DNA from: Priestia abyssalis
Lineage (GTDB): Bacteria > Bacillota > Bacilli > Bacillales > Bacillaceae_H
Direction: 5' to 3'
Length of the DNA stretch: 64,000 nt
Assembly: GCF_002019595.1 (NCBI RefSeq)
Contig: NZ_KV917369.1
Span: 5,004,326-5,068,325 of the forward strand
The position numbers and the translations under genes are program-made. Of this stretch, positions 8,070 through 15,948 are shown in pieces (the first letter of the stretch is position 1; each line of letters starts with the position of its first letter). The notes under the pieces were generated by a model, which worked only from the letters and a program-made list of their open reading frames with translations, did not search any database and was not told the origin of the DNA.

Positions 8070-10223
8070 TTATGGTTGAAATAAAACAAGAGTACTGACA
8101 GGAGAAACAGTTATATCCGTTTTCTTGATGGTGCCGCATGGTGTCGTACCTGCATACCGGTCATCGGCAGCGATATACCATATTCCCTTTCTTTCCAAGG
8201 AAAAAGATTGGGCAAAAGTATCCTGATTAAACGCGACCATAATGGCAGACCATGGACCATATTCTTTGACATTCAATAATTGATAAACAACTAAGTGATC
8301 ACTTGTCTCTAAAAAAGAGAAGTGCCTGCGAATAGATGGGGCATTTGTAAACCGAAAAGCCCCGTGATGCTTTCTAATGGAAATAATCCCTTTTATATAT
8401 TCTACATCCTTCCTGAAAGCATATTGTCGGTTCCAGTCCAGCTGATTAATATGATCGGGGGATTGATAACTGTTTTCCACTCCTTGCTTTGTCCGGCAAA
8501 ATTCCTGTCCGCTATGAATAAACGGAATGCCTTGTGATAATAGCACCATCGTTGTCGCAAGCCTCTGTCTCTTTCTTAAGATCACTTCGTCTTCAAAATC
8601 ATTACATTTACGAAGTTTATCCCACAAAGTATGATTATCATGGGATTCCACATAATTGATGGTTTGATTAGGATGGCAAAATAGTCCTTTTTCACCTTTA
8701 ACCAATGCAATGCTGCCAGCGATGGACTGTTTAACATCTCCCTTCCGATGAGTATGCCCCAGCGCAAAACCTCGGTCATATAAGTTAAAAGTGCTTCCTT
8801 TTATACAATCGCGAAACCTGTCGTTAAAATGAGCAACTCTTGGCATTAAAACCGCATTTTGAATAGTTGCTTTTCGTTCATGGGACAGGGGGGTATTCAA
8901 ATCCCATCCTTCTCCAAATATCATAATCGAAGGATCGATGGCATCAAGCTTCATCCGAATTTCCTTCATCGTCTCAACATCTAAAATTCCCATTAAATCA
9001 AACCTGAAACCATCTACATTGTATTCCTTTAACCAGAACAGAACTGAATCAACAATGAACTTTCTCGCCATAGCTCTTTCTGACGCAAAATCATTGCCGA
9101 CACCTGTACCGTTAGACGGCATACCATGTTGGTCATGACGAAAAAAGTAACCAGGAACCAATTGTTCAAATGACGACTCCTCTCTGACGAATACATGATT
9201 AAACACAACATCTAAAATAACTCGAAGTCCGTTTTGATGAAAGGTATTAACCACTTGTTTCAGCTCTTTTATCCGTGTATACGGATTATGGGGATTAGAT
9301 GCATAGCTTCCTTCAGGCACTTGAAAATAAAGAGGATTATACCCCCAGTTATAACTTTTTTCAGGCTGAAGTTCATCTACTCCGCCAAAGTCATTGACAG
9401 GAAGAAGTTCTACATGGGTAATCCCAAGGTCCTTTAAATAATCCATCCCGGTTACTTGGCCCTTACTCCCCCGGGTTCTCTCTTCAGTCAGCCCCATGTA
9501 CTTCCCCTTTTGCTTAATTCCGCTATGAGGATGAATAGAAAAGTCTCTTATGTGCATTTCATAGATAATTGCATCTGTTTCATATTGCATCGGCGGACGT
9601 GCTGTTACATTGACATCGGTTTTTCTTAAATCTACTACTACACTGTACTGACTGTTTGCTGTCATCGCTTTTGCATAAGGGTCATTCGCTTCACGCCATA
9701 CCCCGTTCACATAAACCGTAAAAGCATAATAGCAGCCTTCTATATTTTCCATGACCGAACAGCTCCAAACGCCTTGCGGCTCCCGATTCATCCCCACTTC
9801 TCTTTCTCTTCCCGTTTCTGGATTGATTATCTTAACTCTCGTTTTTGTAGCCGTCGGTGCCCAGACTTTGAATGTACTTTTTTGCGGTGCATAGGTCACT
9901 CCCAGGTCATTACCCGTATAATGAAACATCGAATCGAACTCATCGGTTCGAATGACGGCCCCCATTTGCAAGTCGGTTTGCGCACCCCACTCATCCGTCA
10001 CCTGATACTCTTGCCCAATCTGAACATAAAAACTAAGGGGACACTCATATTTAATATAATTAGACAAATCGCTTTTTTTGTTAAAAGTAAGCGGTTCTTT
10101 CCGATCATTTCCCGTTAGATAAAATGACCGGATGTGTCCGCCGGCATATGTTTTCGGAACTAAAATCACAATGAGATCAACCCGATCTAAGTAAGCTTCA
10201 AATAGACGTGAACTCTTTGTCAT
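8070..10223 (-). CDS. amyX: Type I pullulanase AmyX
   Basis: A 717-residue GH13_14 enzyme that cleaves alpha-1,6 branches in pullulan, glycogen and limit dextrins. The pullulanase signature YNWGYNP is present near residue 290. Other GH13 regions are DVVFNHV, GFRFDLMG (nucleophile Asp), IFGEGWD (acid Glu) and ESHDNHTLWD. An N-terminal extension and a CBM48-like domain (about residues 105-200) precede the barrel. There is no signal peptide, so it acts inside the cell, as B. subtilis AmyX does. GAGGAGGAGTGA immediately precedes the ATG. Single gene with its own terminator. Confidence 0.95.
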   Translation of the reverse strand: MTKSSRLFEAYLDRVDLIVILVPKTYAGGHIRSFYLTGNDRKEPLTFNKKSDLSNYIKYECPLSFYVQIGQEYQVTDEWGAQTDLQMGAVIRTDEFDSMFHYTGNDLGVTYAPQKSTFKVWAPTATKTRVKIINPETGREREVGMNREPQGVWSCSVMENIEGCYYAFTVYVNGVWREANDPYAKAMTANSQYSVVVDLRKTDVNVTARPPMQYETDAIIYEMHIRDFSIHPHSGIKQKGKYMGLTEERTRGSKGQVTGMDYLKDLGITHVELLPVNDFGGVDELQPEKSYNWGYNPLYFQVPEGSYASNPHNPYTRIKELKQVVNTFHQNGLRVILDVVFNHVFVREESSFEQLVPGYFFRHDQHGMPSNGTGVGNDFASERAMARKFIVDSVLFWLKEYNVDGFRFDLMGILDVETMKEIRMKLDAIDPSIMIFGEGWDLNTPLSHERKATIQNAVLMPRVAHFNDRFRDCIKGSTFNLYDRGFALGHTHRKGDVKQSIAGSIALVKGEKGLFCHPNQTINYVESHDNHTLWDKLRKCNDFEDEVILRKRQRLATTMVLLSQGIPFIHSGQEFCRTKQGVENSYQSPDHINQLDWNRQYAFRKDVEYIKGIISIRKHHGAFRFTNAPSIRRHFSFLETSDHLVVYQLLNVKEYGPWSAIMVAFNQDTFAQSFSLERKGIWYIAADDRYAGTTPCGTIKKTDITVSPVSTLVLFQP

Positions 10224-10768
10224 TCACTCCTCCTCCTCACATAAAGAAATGTGCACTAGCCGAACCGGTCAAGCTATTATGGACAGAAAATAGGATTTAA
10301 CAGGGTGTAAAACGAAAGCACTGTTTTATGGTAAGCCGAAATAGTAGACATATACGAGTACAAAAAAACTACTACCATCAGAAAGAATTGGGGATACACT
10401 AATAAAGAGAACGTTTATCAGCAGGGATTTTAATGGCCATTATTATTATTTTCCTATCACTTATTTATATGAGTAACTAAACGATGGGCAAGTTGTCCGC
10501 CTGATTGAAAAGCAATCCTTCGTAAGCTTTCAAGGAGGACCGATAAAGGAAACTTCCATCGGTGGGGGTTTTCCTTCATCCCCCACTTAAACTTCTCCAA
10601 TCACTCAAAGTTTTGAAGTGGGGTCTTACTGCCCGTTAATGAGGAATAAATCTTCAATTAACAAAAAATGGATGTTTTTTTCAAAAGGCCCTGTCATATT
10701 CAACCCCTTAATTTTACTTGATTTTCGTGACAGGGCCTTTCAGGAGGCTGAATTGAAAGGGTTAATTT
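10224..10768. other. Gene-free 545-bp region upstream of amyX
   Basis: Holds the amyX promoter region, one copy of repeat family 1 (10542-10650) and most of one copy of repeat family 2 (10684-10793). No credible coding frame. A sequence resembling a cre site near 10300 has the wrong spacing. Confidence 0.65.
10542..10650 (+). repeat. Short dispersed repeat, family 1, copy 2 (long form, about 109 bp)
   Basis: Contains both cores: GATAAAGGAAACTTCCATC-GGTGGGGG at the left and TTACTGCCCGTTAATGAG at the right. Between them are inverted segments CCCCCACTT and AAGTGGGG that can fold back. The 37311-37363 copy equals this one minus the middle part. Confidence 0.7.
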
Positions 10769-10793
10769 TTACCTTTTTGAGTCATCCTCTTTG
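10684..10793 (+). repeat. Dispersed palindromic repeat, family 2, copy 1 (about 110 bp)
   Basis: First hairpin AAAGGCCCTGTCA ... TGACAGGGCCTTT, then AGGAGGCTGAA and a second hairpin ending GAGTCATCCTCTTTG. It aligns over its length with 31216-31320. Its right end (10769 onward) encodes the last residues (EDDSKR) of the ytlQ-like gene. Confidence 0.7.
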
Positions 10794-11755
10794 TCTAATT
10801 CTTCTTCTGTTACCTGAAGGAAAGCAGTTTGGCTGTTTGCAAGCAAGGCCTGTGCGGCTTTTAATTGAACGTGTTTTAAAGGGGAAGACAATTGACGCAG
10901 CTGTGCAAACCATTGTGAATAATTACGCTTATCAATCATTTGGATACCATAGGGTACACTGGGACAATCAATAAATCCATTACGATTTAAAATCACTTTA
11001 TGGATGGGAAAGTCAACGCTATTCATTTCATAAAGTTTACGTACAATTTGTTCCATTCTATTTAGTCCAATCAATGGATTTAATATTTTTCTTTGTGTTT
11101 TTCCGATCAACTCATTCCAAAAGCGCTCCTTCGAATATTGGAATACACTATCTTCCTTTCCTTCAAGAAGGGAAATGCACCATGTTTCCGTAGGACTGAT
11201 TAAAATAATGTCGGTTTCCACTGGAGCTTTTTTCACAAGAAAAATCGGTTTATAAAGAACAAGGTATGTATCTGGAAATCGCTGCAAAAAATATTTCAAG
11301 GCATCATCATAGTAAAAATGTCGATTTGGACGAGACTGTTCCCACAAAGTAGAGCTAGCCCACTTTAACTGAAAATCAAACAAATTATCTAAAAACAGCA
11401 CTTTTAAATCATCGATCGTTTTTGGCTCTGTGGTAAATGTATTTAAAAATGATTCTTCCTCTGAAGGGGGAATGAATTCATCTAAATGCCCTTCTTCCAT
11501 TGGTTCAACAGATTGCTTTCCACGTTTCAATAAACCTCTTAATAACTGGATAACCGGCTTTTTACTCGGCTGTTCCGGTTCTTCAATAACAGAGGGCTCA
11601 GTCAATCCGAAATCTCGAAGAAGATGGCCGCTTTCAAATGCCGTTTTAACACTTTGCCAGTTCTTCTTCTTTAAGCGAATATATTGAGCTGGATAATGAT
11701 AAATATCTTTTTCATAACGAGAAACGTAGTCTTGCAGTTTAATTAATTGTGCCAT
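10769..11755 (-). CDS. YtlQ-like protein, possible NERD-like nuclease-related domain
   Basis: A 328-residue cytosolic protein. By position (between amyX and thpR) it corresponds to B. subtilis ytlQ, but I do not recognise a firm family signature. The segment TDIILISPTETWCISLLEGKED followed by a basic region resembles the core strand of restriction-like NERD domains (Asp, then Glu-x-Lys), so a nuclease-related fold is possible. Residues 60-95 are Pro/Lys/Glu-rich and probably disordered. The last codons lie inside a dispersed repeat (10684-10793), so the C-terminus may have been rewritten by repeat insertion. Function unknown. Confidence 0.6.
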   Translation of the reverse strand: MAQLIKLQDYVSRYEKDIYHYPAQYIRLKKKNWQSVKTAFESGHLLRDFGLTEPSVIEEPEQPSKKPVIQLLRGLLKRGKQSVEPMEEGHLDEFIPPSEEESFLNTFTTEPKTIDDLKVLFLDNLFDFQLKWASSTLWEQSRPNRHFYYDDALKYFLQRFPDTYLVLYKPIFLVKKAPVETDIILISPTETWCISLLEGKEDSVFQYSKERFWNELIGKTQRKILNPLIGLNRMEQIVRKLYEMNSVDFPIHKVILNRNGFIDCPSVPYGIQMIDKRNYSQWFAQLRQLSSPLKHVQLKAAQALLANSQTAFLQVTEEELDKEDDSKR

Positions 11756-11895
11756 AAATCATCAATCTCCTAATTATAATTACAGCATTCATCTATGCGT
11801 TTCTTATAATCAATATTAAACATTGATAAAAAAATAACAATACCAAAAGTGCCGCCTGGAACAGAAAAGGAAATAGGGGGATGAGCCTGCCTTCT

Positions 11896-12477
11896 TCACA
11901 TCCCGCTCCTTCTCAACAACTCAAATGTATGAATTGGTTCATACCGCGGCTTACGGTCCAAATGAATTTGAAACAAGTGAAAATGACTGACATGAAAGAA
12001 GAGCCGATCCTTAGGGACGATGCTGTTATTTCCGTATATTTCAGAAGGAAAAACCGCCTCTCCCCTCCATTGCTTTGCAATCGTAATATGCGAACGATAA
12101 GACCGCTGATCTAAACGAAAACCTAGATGTTGACATCCCGATGCGATATCTGCTTGCAAATCTGCCAAGGGAGAACTGTCCTCAACCCCTAGCCATAATA
12201 CTCTCGGACTTTCAGGCTTTCCAAAACCTTGAAGAAAAGAGAGCTGTAAATCAAACCCCGAATGAGTGTCAGCGGTTTTCATAAGATCTTCTATCAGTGC
12301 ATCTTTTTGCTGTTGAGAAGTGCTGCCCAAAAACGAAAGTGTGATATGATAATCCCCATTCCCGATCCATGTTTTAAAGGGAAGAACTTCTTCTGACCGT
12401 TTTCTCCAAGAAAATAAAAAATCTTGAATGTCTTTAGGAATGCTTAAACCAATGAAATAATGTGGGTCCTTTGTCAA
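11896..12477 (-). CDS. thpR: RNA 2',3'-cyclic phosphodiesterase (2H family, YtlP/ThpR)
   Basis: A 193-residue 2H phosphoesterase with both HxTx motifs, YHITLSFLG near residue 45 and RSHITIAK near 130. These enzymes open 2',3'-cyclic phosphates on RNA ends; they were first described as 2'-5' RNA ligases. The open frame reaches 12513, but the TTG at 12477 fits better: AGGTGA lies about 5 nt upstream, and the protein then begins MTKDPHYFIGL, like YtlP. The longer form would add 12 residues without counterpart in relatives. Confidence 0.85.
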   Translation of the reverse strand: MTKDPHYFIGLSIPKDIQDFLFSWRKRSEEVLPFKTWIGNGDYHITLSFLGSTSQQQKDALIEDLMKTADTHSGFDLQLSFLQGFGKPESPRVLWLGVEDSSPLADLQADIASGCQHLGFRLDQRSYRSHITIAKQWRGEAVFPSEIYGNNSIVPKDRLFFHVSHFHLFQIHLDRKPRYEPIHTFELLRRSGM

Positions 12478-12510
12478 TCCATTCACCTGCTTTATTTTTA
12501 TACTTTCAAT

Positions 12511-12568
12511 CAAGAGGATGGCCTAAATAGAAAAAGCAAACCCATTTGAGCCATCCCCCTGAAAGGTC
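12511..12568 (-). repeat. Dispersed palindromic repeat, family 2, copy 2 (short form)
   Basis: On the minus strand: CCTTTCAGGGGGATGGCTCAAAT, a short centre, then ATTTAGGCCATCCTCTTG. Same plan as the 19708-19770 copy. It overlaps the leader of thpR and ends 16 nt from the pepV stop. Confidence 0.6.
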
Positions 12569-12583
12569 ATAAGCACAGTAAAG

Positions 12584-13996
12584 CTATTTCGCTAGTTCAT
12601 AAATAGCTTGTGCATAAATAGCGGTCGCTTTTAACATATCCTCAATGATGATATATTCATCCTTTTGATGAGCCAATTCTTCTCTTCCTGGAAAAAGCGG
12701 TCCAAAAGCTACACCGGCTTTTAGGGCACGAGCATAAGTACCTCCTCCTATAGAAAGCAGTGTCGCCTCTTCTCCGGTTTGCTCTGTATATACTTTTTGC
12801 AACACTTTAATTAACTCATGTTCTTGATCAACATGATGCGGCTTGGAATTCGAGAAGTCCCCCACTGTCATCTGATAAGGAGCACTCATTTCACGAATTT
12901 TTTCAATGGTTGTTTCAATATCCGCTGTCACCGGATAACGCGTATTAACACCCACTTTTCCTCCCTTTTCTTTATCATATTGAAGAATACCGACATTCAT
13001 GGTCAGATCTCCTGTAATATCGTCCTGATCGTTTACGTTGAGCTTTTTACCAGTTGTATCATCTACAAAATATTGTTGAACATATCCGATAAACTGCCCG
13101 GCCTTTTCATCCAGAGGCAATGTATGCAAAAACTCCGCTAAAATTAATCCTGCATTTTTCCCTTTTTCAGGCACGCTTCCATGAGCCGATACACCTTCAA
13201 GCTGTAAAGTTACTTTCCCTTCTCCCGTTATCGCATGGCCTTTTAGTTCCTTTTCCTGAAGAAAAGTATCAAAAAGGGCAGAAATCTCAATAGACGTATC
13301 ATCACTTGTTAAAACAGCCTCGGCAAAATCGGGAACCATATTATATCTTCTTCCTGATTGCAGCGTATGTAATACAAGCTTTCCTTCTGACGATAAATCG
13401 CTCTTTTGAATTAAATCAAAATCGGAAATCCCTTTTTCTGCATAGATAATTGGAAAGTCTGCATCCGGAGCGAACCCCATTATCGGCATTTCTTCATGTT
13501 TGAAATAATGATCTACGCATTGCCAACTGCTCTCTTCATCCGTTCCTAAAATAATGCGGACACGTTTGTTCAAAGGCAAATTCAGCTCTTTGACCAATTT
13601 CATCGCATAATAAGCAGCCATTGTCGGTCCTTTATCATCGATTGCCCCTCGAGCATAAATATTTCCTTCTCTAATTTCCGCTCCATACGGGTCAGATGAC
13701 CATCCATCCCCTTCCGGAACGACATCAACATGACAAAGGATGCCGATTAGCTCTTGCCCGCTTCCCATTTCAATGTGTCCTGCATAGCCATCTACATTTT
13801 TTGTAATAAAGCCATCTTTTTCTCCTAGTTGCAGCAAGTGAGTTAACGCTTGATGAATTCCTTCTCCAAACGGCATTTCTGCAGTTTTGGTCGAATCGTC
13901 CAACACACTTTTAATTCGCAAAAACTGCTGTGTATCTTTGATTATTTGCTCTTTTCGTTTTTCTACTTCTTTCATCCAATTAATGTTTTGCACCAA
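12584..13996 (-). CDS. PepV-type dipeptidase (M20 family, YtjP)
   Basis: A 470-residue M20A zinc dipeptidase resembling PepV/Sapep and B. subtilis YtjP. Metal-site motifs are ILCHVDVVPEGDGW (His and the base-orienting Asp), YARGAIDDKGP (bridging Asp), GTDEESSW (catalytic Glu and ligand) and GGGTYARAL near the C-terminus. The insert from about residue 180 to 370 is the lid domain. It cleaves dipeptides in the cytosol. The TTG start is 7 nt after GGAG. A GTG one codon later is an alternative. Confidence 0.9.
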   Translation of the reverse strand: MVQNINWMKEVEKRKEQIIKDTQQFLRIKSVLDDSTKTAEMPFGEGIHQALTHLLQLGEKDGFITKNVDGYAGHIEMGSGQELIGILCHVDVVPEGDGWSSDPYGAEIREGNIYARGAIDDKGPTMAAYYAMKLVKELNLPLNKRVRIILGTDEESSWQCVDHYFKHEEMPIMGFAPDADFPIIYAEKGISDFDLIQKSDLSSEGKLVLHTLQSGRRYNMVPDFAEAVLTSDDTSIEISALFDTFLQEKELKGHAITGEGKVTLQLEGVSAHGSVPEKGKNAGLILAEFLHTLPLDEKAGQFIGYVQQYFVDDTTGKKLNVNDQDDITGDLTMNVGILQYDKEKGGKVGVNTRYPVTADIETTIEKIREMSAPYQMTVGDFSNSKPHHVDQEHELIKVLQKVYTEQTGEEATLLSIGGGTYARALKAGVAFGPLFPGREELAHQKDEYIIIEDMLKATAIYAQAIYELAK

Positions 13997-14387
13997 TCAA
14001 CTACTCCTTTTTGTTATGTACTTTCTCACTTTATCACACTTTTTACATAAGGCTGTGTTAAAGCCTAATGTTAATTTTCGATTTATTCGTGCAAAATAGC
14101 CAAAAAAAAACGAATATAGCCAAATTAATCAGGTTTTTATTAGTCTAAATTTTCAGTTTTTTTAATAAAATATAACGAAAAATTACTTATAAAGGGGTGT
14201 TTTATAAAAAAATTACATAATCATCTCAGTTTTTTGTAAATATTGTGTTAATTTGTGCATTTGTCTTTTAATTTCCAGTTGTTTTTGTGTACAATATAAT
14301 TGTAGAAATTTTTACTTAAATAGTGCTTGACATCTGAGAGTGGGTAGTAAGCTTTGCCATGCGAAAAAACGATAAGGAAGTGGTTGT
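13997..14387. other. Divergent intergenic region pepV / ytzE
   Basis: About 390 very AT-rich nucleotides with the promoters for both genes. A TGTACAATATAAT segment (about 14289-14301) is a good -10 candidate toward ytzE. No frame or RNA gene seen. Confidence 0.55.
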
Positions 14388-14609
14388 TTGAAACCTTCAA
14401 CTAACCGAATGCTGACTCGTATCAAAGCAGTCTACATGTTCATCCGAAAAAACGGAACCGTGACTACACAGGAACTGGTAGACGAATTTGGTATTACACC
14501 AAGAACCATTCAACGAGATCTCAATGTGTTAGCATATAACGACCTGGTACACAGCCCAAGCCGTGGCAGATGGGCAACTACAAGCAAAAAGGTTAAGATG
14601 TCGTCATAA
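14388..14609 (+). CDS. ytzE: YtzE, small DeoR-type HTH protein
   Basis: A 73-residue protein made almost entirely of a DeoR-type winged helix-turn-helix (IRKNGTVTTQELVDEFGITPRTIQRDLNVL at about 19-48). It lacks the sugar-phosphate effector domain of DeoR regulators. It matches YtzE of B. subtilis in size and position. The start is TTG after AAGGAAGTGG. Likely a DNA-binding regulator; targets unknown. Confidence 0.88.
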   Translation: MKPSTNRMLTRIKAVYMFIRKNGTVTTQELVDEFGITPRTIQRDLNVLAYNDLVHSPSRGRWATTSKKVKMSS

Positions 14610-14690
14610 TAAAATGGCAATGAAGTAAAAATGATATAAAGATAAACATTTCGTTACGGCACAACCGTATCATTAATGAAACAATGTAGA

Positions 14691-14723
14691 AAAGAACCTT
14701 TCATTGTAAAAGGTTCCTTTTTT
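14691..14723. terminator. Terminator between convergent ytzE and the rsuA-type gene
   Basis: AAAAGGAACC-type stem: AAAGAACCTTT / AAAGGTTCCTTTTTT, with a T-run on the plus strand and an A-run on the other side. Confidence 0.75.
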
Positions 14724-14727
14724 CTGG

Positions 14728-15453
14728 CTACTTATCGCCCGGTGTATATGATTGCAATGCCTCAATTTCTTCATCTGTTAACTCTCTATATTCTCCAAGT
14801 TCAAGACTTTCATCTAAATCCAACGGCCCCATAGAGATCCTTTTCAAATATGTTACTTTTTTTCCGACTGCCTCAAACATCCGCTTCACTTGATGAAATT
14901 TCCCTTCCACAATAGTCAGTTCAATCTCTGATATATGTCCACTTGATAAAATAGTTAACTCTGCTGGCTTTGTCCTATAACCGTCATCCAACTCCACCCC
15001 TTGCCGAAAAGCTTCCGCATCCTCCTCAGTAACAGGAGAATTGATATGGGCAAAATATGTTTTCGGGACATGTTTTTTCGGGGACAGTAGCCTATGTGAA
15101 AGCTGTCCGTCATTGGTTAACAATAAAAACCCTTCCGTATCCTTATCCAATCTCCCTACCGGAAAAGGCTCATAAACGGCATCCTCCAGCTCCAATAAAT
15201 CTACCACCGTTTTTTGGTAAGAGTCTTCGGTAGCTGAAATAACACCTTGAGGCTTATTCATCATTAAATAAACAAATTCTCTGTAAGACACAAGTTCTCC
15301 ATGTACCGTTACTTCCTGCTCTGCTGGATTTACGTGTATTTTCGGATCTTTCACGACTGTCTCATCTACTTTGACCGCCCCGGACTTCAACAAGCCCTTT
15401 ACTTCTTTTCTGCTTCCATAGCCGACATTGGCCAGTAATTTATCAATTCTCAT
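14728..15453 (-). CDS. 16S rRNA pseudouridine synthase, RsuA/RluB family (YtzG)
   Basis: A 241-residue pseudouridine synthase. Residues 1-48 form an S4 RNA-binding domain (MRIDKLLANVGYGSRKEV). The catalytic motif PVGRLDKDTEGFLLLTNDG at about 95-113 has the active Asp. VEGKFHQVKRMFEAVG is the conserved C-terminal motif. By homology it modifies a single uridine of 16S rRNA (position 516 in E. coli numbering), but the RsuA/RluB/RluE/RluF subfamilies are hard to tell apart by eye. Confidence 0.88.
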   Translation of the reverse strand: MRIDKLLANVGYGSRKEVKGLLKSGAVKVDETVVKDPKIHVNPAEQEVTVHGELVSYREFVYLMMNKPQGVISATEDSYQKTVVDLLELEDAVYEPFPVGRLDKDTEGFLLLTNDGQLSHRLLSPKKHVPKTYFAHINSPVTEEDAEAFRQGVELDDGYRTKPAELTILSSGHISEIELTIVEGKFHQVKRMFEAVGKKVTYLKRISMGPLDLDESLELGEYRELTDEEIEALQSYTPGDK

Positions 15454-15578
15454 TCCTACACCTCTACCTATGTAAATGTTACATCATATTGTACCACGGC
15501 ACCCCTTTGATTATCTCCGCAGCACTCTTTTTTCATAAAAGAGAAATAGGCATTTGCTCCATTCCACATTTACCTACT

Positions 15579-15600
15579 CCTCATACAATATGATGTAAAA
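15579..15600 (+). promoter_or_regulatory. Possible sporulation promoter (-10 of sigma-E/sigma-K type)
   Basis: CATACAATATGAT upstream of the coiled-coil gene fits the CATACAnT / CATAnnnTA -10 of the mother-cell sigma factors. I do not find a convincing -35 at the right distance, so this is tentative. Confidence 0.3.
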
Positions 15601-15621
15601 ACTTAAAAGGAGTGACTTTAT

Positions 15622-15912
15622 ATGTATCCTAATTTTTATGGTTCCGTGTATAATATCCCTCAGAACGCATATGACCAAATGTATGATATCCCTCAACAAA
15701 CCTACAATCAATGGGATGACGGGCGCCAACAAGCTCAAGGCCAACTTTTCTTTCCGATTCCAGGAAGCGGGTTCGGTCAAGTAGGTCAGCGTTTAGACCG
15801 GCTTGAAAGAACTGTGGACCGCCAGCAGCGACAAATCGACCGACTGCAACGACAAGTCGATCGGCTTGATAATCGAGTCAACCGCATTGAGCGCAGATTA
15901 GGGCTGGGATGA
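15622..15912 (+). CDS. Tyr/Gln-rich small coiled-coil protein, possible spore coat protein
   Basis: A 96-residue protein of two halves. Residues 1-50 are rich in Tyr, Pro, Gln and Asn (YPNFYGSVYNIPQNAYDQ), like many spore coat and exosporium proteins. Residues 55-93 are a strict heptad coiled coil dominated by Arg, Gln, Leu and Asp (LDRLERTVDRQQRQIDRLQ) ending in ERRLGLG. AAAAGGAGTGACTTT precedes the ATG, and a strong bidirectional terminator follows. I do not recognise a named family. A mother-cell type -10 upstream fits a coat role, but that is inference. Confidence 0.75.
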   Translation: MYPNFYGSVYNIPQNAYDQMYDIPQQTYNQWDDGRQQAQGQLFFPIPGSGFGQVGQRLDRLERTVDRQQRQIDRLQRQVDRLDNRVNRIERRLGLG

Positions 15913-15913
15913 T

Positions 15914-15948
15914 AAAAAAGAAAGAGGAAGCCTCCTCTTTCTTTTTTT
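15914..15948. terminator. Bidirectional terminator
   Basis: AAAAAAGAAAGAGGA-AGCC-TCCTCTTTCTTTTTTT, between the convergent coiled-coil gene and murJ. Confidence 0.85.

Noticed and set aside
8322-9437. Several plus-strand frames within amyX
   Set aside because: They lie opposite a clear enzyme gene, lack ribosome binding sites and have no recognisable composition.
10295-10320. cre box upstream of amyX
   Set aside because: TGTAAAACGAAAGCA has one base too many between TG and CG.
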